A stretch of 64,000 nucleotides of DNA. Source: Oscillospiraceae bacterium (GTDB lineage: Bacteria; Bacillota; Clostridia; Oscillospirales; Oscillospiraceae). Position 1 is the first letter of the stretch; the number at the start of each line of letters is the position of its first letter. Below are positions 57,827-64,000 of this stretch, piece by piece. The notes beneath the pieces are model-generated. The model ran no database searches. It was not told where the DNA came from and saw nothing but the letters and a program-made list of their open reading frames with translations. A program made the translations under genes and the position numbers. The DNA lies in contig SVLK01000006.1 of the NCBI GenBank assembly GCA_015067975.1, positions 1 through 64,000 on the forward strand. Direction: 5' to 3'.

Positions 57827-57905
57827 TTTTTTTGACGAAGAGAATATCGGTGCAAAATATTACGATTTTAGCACTCTATGCGGCAACGCACTTATCGTGT
57901 ATTGT
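57827..57905 (+). promoter_or_regulatory. Shared upstream element and promoter region, copy 2 (before the Liv operon)
   Basis: TTTTTTTGACGAAGAG (57827-57842), AAAATATTACGAT (57854-57866) and TATTGT (57900-57905) repeat the pattern found before the hydroxyacyl-CoA dehydrogenase gene. The 450-base gap from 57633 to 58083 holds the terminator, this element and a leader of about 170 bases; I see no credible gene. The leader has AT-rich ends and an internal GC-rich stretch whose fold I cannot resolve. Confidence 0.6.
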
Positions 57906-58083
57906 ATTATTACAAAATGCAGCATGGGTGTCTTTCTGCCTTTTCGCTCCGCTTTCTCTCTTTGGGGCCTGACGAGGTCACAGAGTAAATGGAAGGGTGG
58001 AAGATACCCGGCTGCGGATTGTAAATCGTTTCGACTGAACCGGTCGGTCGGAACAAAGAAAAAATAAAAACGGAGGAATAAAC

Positions 58084-59382
58084 ATGAAGAAAATCATTGC
58101 TCTGCTGCTGGCCCTGATGATGATCGCTGGCTTGGTTGCTTGCGGCGCCAAGGACGACGACAAGGGCGGCGATGACGCAACCGTTAAGGTCGGCGCTCTG
58201 TATCCTTTCTCTGGCGGTAGTGCTGCTGCTGGTCCTGAGGCTAAGTTCCTGATCGACATGGTTGTCAAGAAGGTCAACGAAGAGGGCGGTCTGGATGGTC
58301 TGAACGGCGCCAAGATCGAAGTCATCTACGGTGATACTCAGGCTGACGGTCAGGTTGCTCTGACTGAGTTCGAGCGCCTGGTCAACGTGGAAGGCGTTAC
58401 CTCTCTGCTGGGCGGCTACAACACCGCTGTGGCCAACACCCTTTCTCAGTATGTTATCGCTGCTCAGGTCCCCATGCTGATGACCTCTGCCGCTGGTAAC
58501 GACGCTTTCTCTGTGGACAACCGTTATGTGTACCACGCCAACTCCTGCTCCGCTAACGACCTGCCTACTTCCAAGAAGATCACTGAGTACCAGAACAAGC
58601 TGTGCGGCAATCCCCGTACTTCTCTGGTTATCTATGACTCCGCCGACTACGGCGCACAGGTGTGGCAGGATAAGCAGACTGTTGCCGCTGAGACCGGCAA
58701 TACCGTTATTGGTATTCCCGTTGTTGCCGGCGCTGCCGACTACTCCGCTGAGATCGCCAAGATCAAGGAATATGAAGGCGTTGCTGCTTACAGTGAACCC
58801 ACTCTGATCATGGACGACGCTATCCGCATGATGAAGCAGATGTATGACAAGGGCGTTGCTATGCCCGTGTTTGCTGCCGGCGGCGGCTATCTGCAGGGCG
58901 ACTTCATCCAGCAGTGCGGCAAGGCTGCTGAGTATGTGTTCTCTACTGCTTGGTTCTTCGATGACATGAAGTACGCTGCTTACGATGTTGAGTGGGCCTG
59001 CGAAGTCAGCGATGCTTTCGCCGCTGAGTTCGGCTATCCCTTCAACGAGAACGCTTCCTGCGTGTGGACCGGTATCTGGTCCCTGATCGATGCTCTGGAG
59101 CGCACCACTGCTGACGAGCCCGAGGCTATCGTTACTGCTCTGGAAGCCACCGACATCAAGGGCGAGCATCCCGCTCTGCTGTTCACTCTGGCTGACCACG
59201 TCAAGTATGAGGACGGCCTGATTGAGGGTACCGATGTTGTTGTTTACAACCAGAACCGTTATGACAACTCCGTGGCTTGGGGCTGCATCATGGACGGCGC
59301 ATGGCGCGTTGTGTGGCCTGAGAACTATGTCAATCCTGACTATCCTCTGCCCTGGCCCATCCCCGCAGTTGCTGATCGCTAA
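58084..59382 (+). CDS. Liv-type ABC transporter substrate-binding lipoprotein
   Basis: A 432-residue periplasmic-binding-protein-like lipoprotein of the branched-chain amino acid (type I, Peripla_BP_6) class. The lipobox is GLVAC at about residues 16-20. The mature N-terminus has KVGALYPFSGGSAAAGPEAK, then the LDGLNGAKIEVIYGDTQADG stretch, typical of LivJ-like proteins; these bind amino acids but many relatives bind aromatic or aliphatic acids or amides. Codon use is strongly biased, as expected for an abundant binding protein. It is the first gene of the Liv operon, followed by a stable hairpin. The neighbouring CoA-transferase suggests a carboxylic acid ligand. Confidence 0.9.
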   Translation: MKKIIALLLALMMIAGLVACGAKDDDKGGDDATVKVGALYPFSGGSAAAGPEAKFLIDMVVKKVNEEGGLDGLNGAKIEVIYGDTQADGQVALTEFERLVNVEGVTSLLGGYNTAVANTLSQYVIAAQVPMLMTSAAGNDAFSVDNRYVYHANSCSANDLPTSKKITEYQNKLCGNPRTSLVIYDSADYGAQVWQDKQTVAAETGNTVIGIPVVAGAADYSAEIAKIKEYEGVAAYSEPTLIMDDAIRMMKQMYDKGVAMPVFAAGGGYLQGDFIQQCGKAAEYVFSTAWFFDDMKYAAYDVEWACEVSDAFAAEFGYPFNENASCVWTGIWSLIDALERTTADEPEAIVTALEATDIKGEHPALLFTLADHVKYEDGLIEGTDVVVYNQNRYDNSVAWGCIMDGAWRVVWPENYVNPDYPLPWPIPAVADR

Positions 59383-59435
59383 ACCATTACATTTTTAACA
59401 GTTAAGTAATTTGCCTGAATACGGCATCTTAATTG

Positions 59436-59465
59436 GTGGCGGGATGTCTTCGGGCATCCCGCCAC
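59436..59465 (+). repeat. GC-rich stem-loop after the Liv binding-protein gene
   Basis: GTGGCGGGATG (59436-59446) pairs perfectly with CATCCCGCCAC (59455-59465) around an eight-base loop. No real T tract follows (TTTGAG). It parallels the hairpin after oppA and probably sets the binding-protein to downstream gene ratio. Confidence 0.75.
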
Positions 59466-59487
59466 TTTGAGAGAGGAAAGGTATCTT

Positions 59488-60672
59488 ATGGATGAAAAAA
59501 GATTGTTGGAAGGTGTCCGCGTAGTGGATTTTTCCACCTATATTGCGGCTCCTTTGTGTGGCGCGCTGCTGGCAGATCTGGGCGCGGAAGTAATTAAGGT
59601 GGAATCTCCTTCCGGTGATGCTTGCAGATGGTTCAATCATCCGGAAAGAAGAGGAAACGTGCGCTTTGATTCCTGCAATACGGGAAAGAAAAGCGTGTGC
59701 ATCAATCTGCAGACCGCTGAAGGAGTAGCAGCACTGAAAAAACTGGCCGCATCCGCTGATGTGTTTTTGACCAATACGCGTATGAAAAGTCTGGCTAAGC
59801 GCGGATTGGACCATGAGAGTCTGTGCAAAGAGAATCCCCGTTTGATTTATGCGTGGATCTCCGGCTACGGAGAAAAAGGTCCGGATGCAAATCTCCCGGC
59901 GTACGACTCTTCTGCCTATTGGGCCAAGTCCGGCCTGCTGATTGATACCATGACTTATACGGAAACATCCTATCCGACGTTCAATCCCATAGCCGGTGGC
60001 GACCGGGTAACAGCGTTGGGTATGTTCAGTTTGATCATGGCGGCATTGCTGCGCAGAGAGCAGACCGGTAAAGGCGACTATGTGACGACATCTCTGTTCC
60101 ATATGGGCCTGTTCCAGAATGCGCTGGACATTGTAAGCCAGCAGTATGGCTTCCCCTTCCCCTTCCCCAGAGGAGAGGCAAGCCCTGAATGTTCTGCATT
60201 CAAGTGCGCAGATGGCCGATGGATTCTCATTGCCATCATGGACTATCCCAGACAGGGGCGGGCACTTTGGAATGCGTTTGACAACGATGAGATGTTTGAT
60301 AAACCTGAGTACGTTTTTCCTGACGGCTGGAATTCTCACCGTCCGGAAATTACAAAGATTATAGACTCCATTATGATCAAGAGAACTTCTGCGGAGTGGA
60401 TCGCAGAATTTGCTAAGAGAGATATCGCCTGCTGCATTTTGGAGGATGCAAAGAGTGTCCAGAGCAGTGAGCAGGCATGGGCTAACGATTACTTTGAAAA
60501 GTATACTGCTGAGACCGGCAAGGAGTACATCATCCCCCGTTCCATTATTAATATGCAGTCTCAGCCGCTTCCTTATATTCACGACGTTCCCTTCGAAATT
60601 GGAGAGAACACTACGGAGATCCTGTCTGCGCTGGGATTCAGCCCTGAAGAAATTGAGAGGGCAAGCAAATGA
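59488..60672 (+). CDS. Class III (CaiB/BaiF) CoA-transferase
   Basis: A 394-residue family III CoA-transferase that moves CoA between carboxylic acids (formyl/oxalate, carnitine/crotonobetaine, bile acid and others). The N-terminal VRVVDFSTYIAAPLCGALLADLGAEVIKVE-type region (read as short motifs VVDFSTYIAAP and LGAEVIKVE) is characteristic; the catalytic Asp is probably D140 in AYDSSAYWAKSG. The position in a Liv operon means the imported acid is probably activated here. The start at 59488 has GAGGAAAGG upstream. The stop overlaps the VOC gene by four bases. The specific acid is unknown. Confidence 0.92.
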   Translation: MDEKRLLEGVRVVDFSTYIAAPLCGALLADLGAEVIKVESPSGDACRWFNHPERRGNVRFDSCNTGKKSVCINLQTAEGVAALKKLAASADVFLTNTRMKSLAKRGLDHESLCKENPRLIYAWISGYGEKGPDANLPAYDSSAYWAKSGLLIDTMTYTETSYPTFNPIAGGDRVTALGMFSLIMAALLRREQTGKGDYVTTSLFHMGLFQNALDIVSQQYGFPFPFPRGEASPECSAFKCADGRWILIAIMDYPRQGRALWNAFDNDEMFDKPEYVFPDGWNSHRPEITKIIDSIMIKRTSAEWIAEFAKRDIACCILEDAKSVQSSEQAWANDYFEKYTAETGKEYIIPRSIINMQSQPLPYIHDVPFEIGENTTEILSALGFSPEEIERASK

Positions 60673-61055
60673 TTACAGGAATTGCGCATATTGGGATCTG
60701 CGTAAACCATATCGAAGCTGCCGTTCGGTATTTTGAAGAAAATTTTGATGCGACAGTGCAAAACAGGGTTGAATATCCCGAAATGGGACAGATTTCAACG
60801 TATTTGACATTGAAGGACGGCCAGTGTCTGGAAGTGATGTCTCCTATGGGAGATACTGGCGTTGTTGCAGAGTTCCTTGCCAAAAAGGGTGAGGGATTTC
60901 ACCACTTGTCGCTGAAAAGCGATACGTGGGAAAGCACCATTGCAGAATATGAAGAAAAGGGATACCGCATTGTCAGTAAGGGAGATGGGTATGCATTCCT
61001 TCATCCCAAGTCTGCTATGGGGATTCTGTATGAAATTTGTCGCGAAGAAAAATAA
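60669..61055 (+). CDS. VOC-superfamily protein, methylmalonyl-CoA epimerase-like
   Basis: A 128-residue vicinal-oxygen-chelate protein with two beta-alpha-beta-beta-beta modules. The metal ligands appear to be H7 (IAHIGI), E55 (CLEVMSP), H79 (FHHLSL) and E122 (LYEI); methylmalonyl-CoA epimerases have His, Gln, His, Glu at these places, so E55 replaces the usual Gln. The four-base overlap with the CoA-transferase gene implies action on its CoA product, such as epimerisation next to a thioester. Glyoxalase or dioxygenase relatives cannot be excluded. Confidence 0.8.
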   Translation: MITGIAHIGICVNHIEAAVRYFEENFDATVQNRVEYPEMGQISTYLTLKDGQCLEVMSPMGDTGVVAEFLAKKGEGFHHLSLKSDTWESTIAEYEEKGYRIVSKGDGYAFLHPKSAMGILYEICREEK

Positions 61056-61075
61056 AAACAGGAGGTAAGTAACTT

Positions 61076-61954
61076 ATGAACAGCTTGATCCAGCTGTTGA
61101 TAGACGGTACGCTCACCGGCGGTGTTTACGCCTGTGTTGCCATCGGTCTGTCGCTTTCCTTCGGCATTATGAGAATTTTTAACTGGGCCCAGGGTGATAC
61201 CTACATGATGGCCATGTTTATTCTCTATGTGCTGATCGGAAAAACCAGCATGCATCCCTACCTGGCTATTGCCATTATGGTTCCGCTGATGTTCCTGTAT
61301 GGCTCTGCTTTGCAGAAATATGTGCTGAACCCGCTGGTCATGCGCACCAAGGAACGCGAGTCTTTGGACGTAATGCTGACCACAGCCGGTGTTTCTTACG
61401 TCATTTACAACTTGGCAGTGTTTATTTTCAGTTCCAATGCCAAGTCTGTGGACACCCCCATCAGCGGTAAGATGTTCAATTTTGGTAGCATTTCCATTTC
61501 GCAGGGCAAGGTATTTGCCTTCATTTCCATTTTGCTGGTGACGATTGGCTTGGAAATGCTGCTGCGCAAGACGGAAATCGGCCGTGCTTTGCGTGCCACC
61601 TCTCAGGATAAAGAAACGGCGCAGCTGATGGGCATGAACAACGTGAAGTTGTACAACCTGGCTAACGGTTTGAACCATGCCTGTATCGGCTTGGCCGCCT
61701 GCGTGATGATTCCTATGTACACCGTTTCTCCCGCCTCCGGCCAGACCTTCGGCTTCAAGAGCCTGATCGTCGTGGTGCTGGGCGGTAAGGGCTCTGTGCC
61801 CGGCGCTCTGCTGGGCGGCATCATTCTGGGCCTTGTTGAGGTGCTGGGTGCTTATTACTTCAATAACGTCATTGCCCAGATGATGATTTTTGGCCTGTTC
61901 GCCTTGATTTTGTTCCTGAAACCCAATGGTCTGCTGTCGAAGGAGAAATCATGA
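61076..61954 (+). CDS. livH: Liv-type ABC transporter permease H
   Basis: A 292-residue permease of the branched-chain amino acid/amide (HAAT) family with about eight helices. N-terminal LTGGVYACVAIGLSLSFGIM, the NWAQGDTYMMAMF segment and the GKGSVPGALLGGIILGLVE block near the C-terminus are typical of LivH. A GGAGG ribosome binding site is upstream, and the stop overlaps livM by four bases. The substrate is set by the binding protein at 58084. Confidence 0.93.
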   Translation: MNSLIQLLIDGTLTGGVYACVAIGLSLSFGIMRIFNWAQGDTYMMAMFILYVLIGKTSMHPYLAIAIMVPLMFLYGSALQKYVLNPLVMRTKERESLDVMLTTAGVSYVIYNLAVFIFSSNAKSVDTPISGKMFNFGSISISQGKVFAFISILLVTIGLEMLLRKTEIGRALRATSQDKETAQLMGMNNVKLYNLANGLNHACIGLAACVMIPMYTVSPASGQTFGFKSLIVVVLGGKGSVPGALLGGIILGLVEVLGAYYFNNVIAQMMIFGLFALILFLKPNGLLSKEKS

Positions 61955-62973
61955 TGAAGAGAGAAATGAAGTTTAATAAGGGAATGATTGTTCCCGCGCT
62001 TTTGCTGCTTGTAGCAATTGTATTTCCCCAGGTGGTGACGCAGAAGTACATTCTGCAGGTGGGCACCACCATGCTGTTCTTCGCTTGCTTTGCCAGTGCG
62101 TGGAACATCATTGGCGGCTATGCCGGCCAGTTTGCTTTGGGTAACGGCCTGTACCTCGGTGTGGGCGCTTATGCTGCCGGTATTTGCTATGTAGGCGGCT
62201 TCTGCTCTCCCTGGATCGGTATGCTGATCGGCATGGTGGCATCTGCGCTGCTGTCGGCTGTGATCTCCCGTCCCTGCTTCCGTCTGTCCGGTACTTACTT
62301 CTCCTTGTCCACGGTGGCATTCCTTTATATCGGCCTGTATACCGTGTCTTCCATCCAGTATGTGGGTGACTTCAAGCTGGGTGCGACCATGGGTCTGCTG
62401 CTGCCTTACAGTGGCCGTTGGCAGGATATGCAGTTTAGTAAGCCGATGTGGTTTTATGTGGTGCTGGCCTGTCTGGTAGTGATCCTGATTGTTTCTGCGT
62501 GGGTTAAGAATCACAGAATGGGCTATTACCTGATGGCTATCGGTTCCGATCAGGACGCTTCTGCTACCACAGGCATTAACGTGGTCATGTACAAGACCTA
62601 TGCGCAGATGATCAGCGCCGCGCTGATGGCAATGGCCGGTTCTCTGTACGGTTTCTATCTGCTGACTGTTATGCCTACGAAGGTGCTCAGCTATACGCTG
62701 TCTCTGGAGATCATGATGTACTGCGTCATCGGCGGTAAGGGCACACTGTGGGGCCCCGTGATGGGCGCTATGACCATGGGCTTTATCAGTGAATTCATGC
62801 GTACCCGTATGGGCGCCAGCGCTGCGTCTCTGGGTACCGTGTTCTACGGCCTGGCTCTGATCCTGGTGGTGCGTTTTGCCCCCGGCGGTATCTATGGTCT
62901 GGTCAAGATGTTGGCTGACAAGATCGGCGATAAGCTGAAGAAAAGCAAAACTAAGGTTGAAGAGGAGGCATAA
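61951..62973 (+). CDS. livM: Liv-type ABC transporter permease M
   Basis: A 340-residue second permease subunit with about nine helices. The FGWNIIGGYAGQFALG-like stretch (here AWNIIGGYAGQFALGNG), YFSLSTVAFLYI and the CVIGGKGTLWGPVMGA motif are the LivM signatures. It begins with a four-base overlap with livH and ends three bases before livG. The highly basic C-terminus (KLKKSKTKVEEEA) is cytoplasmic. Confidence 0.93.
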   Translation: MMKREMKFNKGMIVPALLLLVAIVFPQVVTQKYILQVGTTMLFFACFASAWNIIGGYAGQFALGNGLYLGVGAYAAGICYVGGFCSPWIGMLIGMVASALLSAVISRPCFRLSGTYFSLSTVAFLYIGLYTVSSIQYVGDFKLGATMGLLLPYSGRWQDMQFSKPMWFYVVLACLVVILIVSAWVKNHRMGYYLMAIGSDQDASATTGINVVMYKTYAQMISAALMAMAGSLYGFYLLTVMPTKVLSYTLSLEIMMYCVIGGKGTLWGPVMGAMTMGFISEFMRTRMGASAASLGTVFYGLALILVVRFAPGGIYGLVKMLADKIGDKLKKSKTKVEEEA

Positions 62974-62975
62974 AA

Positions 62976-63716
62976 ATGGAAAACGAGAAGAATGTTATCC
63001 TCAAAATTGAAAATCTGACCAAGAAGTTCGGCGGCCTTGTGGCTGTGAACGAGGTCAATATTCACCTGAACGAAGGCGAGATTCTGGGTGTCATCGGTGC
63101 TAACGGTGCCGGTAAGACTACCGTGTTCAACATGGTGTCCGGTTCTTTCCATCCTACCTCCGGTAAGATCATCTTCAACGGCAAAGAGATCCAGAACATG
63201 CAGGCCCACGAGATCTGCAAGCAGGGTATCGGCCGTACCTATCAGGTGGTGAAGCCTTTCGGTGCCCTGACGCTGCGTGAGAACGTGATGGTAGGCGCTA
63301 TGATGCGTCACCCCAACGTGAAGGAAGCCGGTGAGATCGCCGACAAGATCATCGAGCTGTTGGGCATCAGCCATCTGGCCGATGTCAGCGGCAGGTCTCT
63401 GACGCTGGTGCAGATGAAGCGCATGGAGATTGCCCGCGCACTGGCTACCGAGCCCAAGGTGCTGCTGCTGGATGAGGTGATGGCAGGATTGAATCCGTCG
63501 GAGAGAACGGAGATTATCGAGAGTATCCGTACTGTTAGTAAGACCGGCGTTTCCATCATTATCATTGAGCACGTGATCAAGGTCATCATGGCCCTGACGG
63601 ACCGTGTGTACTGCATGAACCAGGGCAAGCTGATTTCCGAGGGTACGCCTCAGGAAGTTATGGCTGACCCGAAGGTCATTGAATCCTATCTGGGGGTGAA
63701 CAAGTATGCTACTTAA
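62976..63716 (+). CDS. livG: Liv-type ABC transporter ATPase G
   Basis: A 246-residue ABC ATPase. Walker A GANGAGKT, the GIGRTYQ segment with Q-loop, a signature of the divergent form LTLVQMKRME instead of the usual LSxGxQR, Walker B VLLLDEVMAGLNPSE and switch His in IEHVI. The departure from the LSGGQ signature is seen in some LivG proteins. The stop overlaps livF by 11 bases. Confidence 0.92.
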   Translation: MENEKNVILKIENLTKKFGGLVAVNEVNIHLNEGEILGVIGANGAGKTTVFNMVSGSFHPTSGKIIFNGKEIQNMQAHEICKQGIGRTYQVVKPFGALTLRENVMVGAMMRHPNVKEAGEIADKIIELLGISHLADVSGRSLTLVQMKRMEIARALATEPKVLLLDEVMAGLNPSERTEIIESIRTVSKTGVSIIIIEHVIKVIMALTDRVYCMNQGKLISEGTPQEVMADPKVIESYLGVNKYAT

Positions 63717-64000
63717 GGTTGATAATATTGTTGTATCCTACGGCGAATTCCAGGCACTGCATGGCATTTCTCTGGAGGTCGAGGAGGGAACGATTACCGC
63801 TTTGTTGGGTTCCAATGGTGCTGGTAAGACCACGACCATTAAGACCATCTCCGGTCAGCTGATCCCCAAGAGCGGCACGCTGCATTTCAACGGTGAGGAT
63901 ATCACACATATGCCCATCCATGAGCGTGTGGGTAAGGGAATCGTCCAGGTACCGGAAGGCCGTAAGCTGTTCCCCTACATGAGCGTGGAGGAGAACCTGC
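63706..64000 (+). CDS. livF: Liv-type ABC transporter ATPase F, 5' part
   Basis: The first 98 codons of a second ABC ATPase; the right edge cuts the gene. It shows YGEFQALHGISLEV, Walker A GSNGAGKTTT and the LivF-typical IVQVPEGRKLFPYMSVEENL segment with its Q-loop. It overlaps livG by 11 bases, so the two ATPases are coupled, and completes the five-part Liv transporter. Confidence 0.93.
   Translation, partial: MLLKVDNIVVSYGEFQALHGISLEVEEGTITALLGSNGAGKTTTIKTISGQLIPKSGTLHFNGEDITHMPIHERVGKGIVQVPEGRKLFPYMSVEENL

Noticed and set aside
57702-58067. 121-codon open frame before the Liv binding-protein gene
   Set aside because: It runs through the conserved promoter element and leader, has no ribosome binding site or recognisable protein features, and ends in the Shine-Dalgarno region; treated as non-coding.
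1-64000. CRISPR array, prophage, IS element, tRNA or rRNA genes
   Set aside because: No regular repeat-spacer pattern, transposase or phage protein, or tRNA/rRNA signature was found anywhere in the window.

Overview
The window looks like chromosomal DNA of an anaerobic, spore-forming Firmicute, most likely a gut Clostridia member of the Oscillospiraceae/Ruminococcaceae type. This is inferred from a GC-rich Firmicute gene set with strong AGGAGG ribosome binding sites, the sporulation genes bofA and spoIID with sigma-E-like promoters, a yaaL-bofA pair close to tadA, DUF1540, Opp and Liv transporters, and two classic Firmicute metal riboswitches. I see no rRNA, tRNA, IS element, prophage or CRISPR array. 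Almost all of the sequence is coding, and most intergenic gaps hold recognisable promoters or terminators.

Layout. 1-0.5 kb: rplM-rpsI (minus strand, rpsI cut by the edge). 0.7-5.1 kb: a TtcA-family tRNA thiolase, an MFS transporter coupled to a family 2 glycosidase, and a DUF1643 protein. 5.1-7.4 kb: yaaL-bofA (minus), tadA and spoIID. 7.5-13 kb: an OmpR/EnvZ-type two-component system followed by an HtrA protease (a CssRS-HtrA-like envelope stress module) and a PAP2-GDPD fusion protein. 13-15.9 kb (minus): two half-size TauE proteins, DUF1540, and mgtE under an M-box Mg2+ riboswitch. 16-28.5 kb: DNA repair and housekeeping genes (radC, uvrB, EamA transporter, ybaK, M28 peptidase, uvrA, recD2, comF, an MreB homologue). 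28.6-29.8 kb: a PLP aminotransferase.

29.8-40.2 kb is the most interesting region. A sigma-54 activator lies divergent to an enolase-superfamily gene and directly upstream of an operon that has an essentially perfect -24/-12 sigma-54 promoter. The operon encodes an NhaC-type antiporter, an argininosuccinate/EDDS-lyase-like enzyme, an MmgE/PrpD protein, malic enzyme and a MATE transporter. The lyase plus MmgE/PrpD pair resembles the known iminodisuccinate/EDDS lyase and iminodisuccinate epimerase. I therefore propose catabolism of an N-substituted aspartate (aminodicarboxylate) to fumarate and onward through malate to pyruvate. That substrate is inference.

40.3-46.8 kb: DUF2461, a yybP-ykoY Mn2+ riboswitch upstream of a P-type cation ATPase, and two diverged xpt paralogues flanking a minus-strand MATE gene. 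47-54.7 kb: a complete Opp/Dpp peptide ABC transporter with an embedded S9 peptidase. 54.8-64 kb: a nitroreductase, an AraC regulator, a 3-hydroxyacyl-CoA dehydrogenase, and a Liv-type ABC operon that includes a class III CoA-transferase and a methylmalonyl-CoA-epimerase-like VOC protein and runs off the right edge. The hydroxyacyl-CoA dehydrogenase gene and the Liv operon share a conserved upstream element with the same internal spacing. This suggests one AraC-controlled regulon for importing an organic acid and degrading its CoA thioester.
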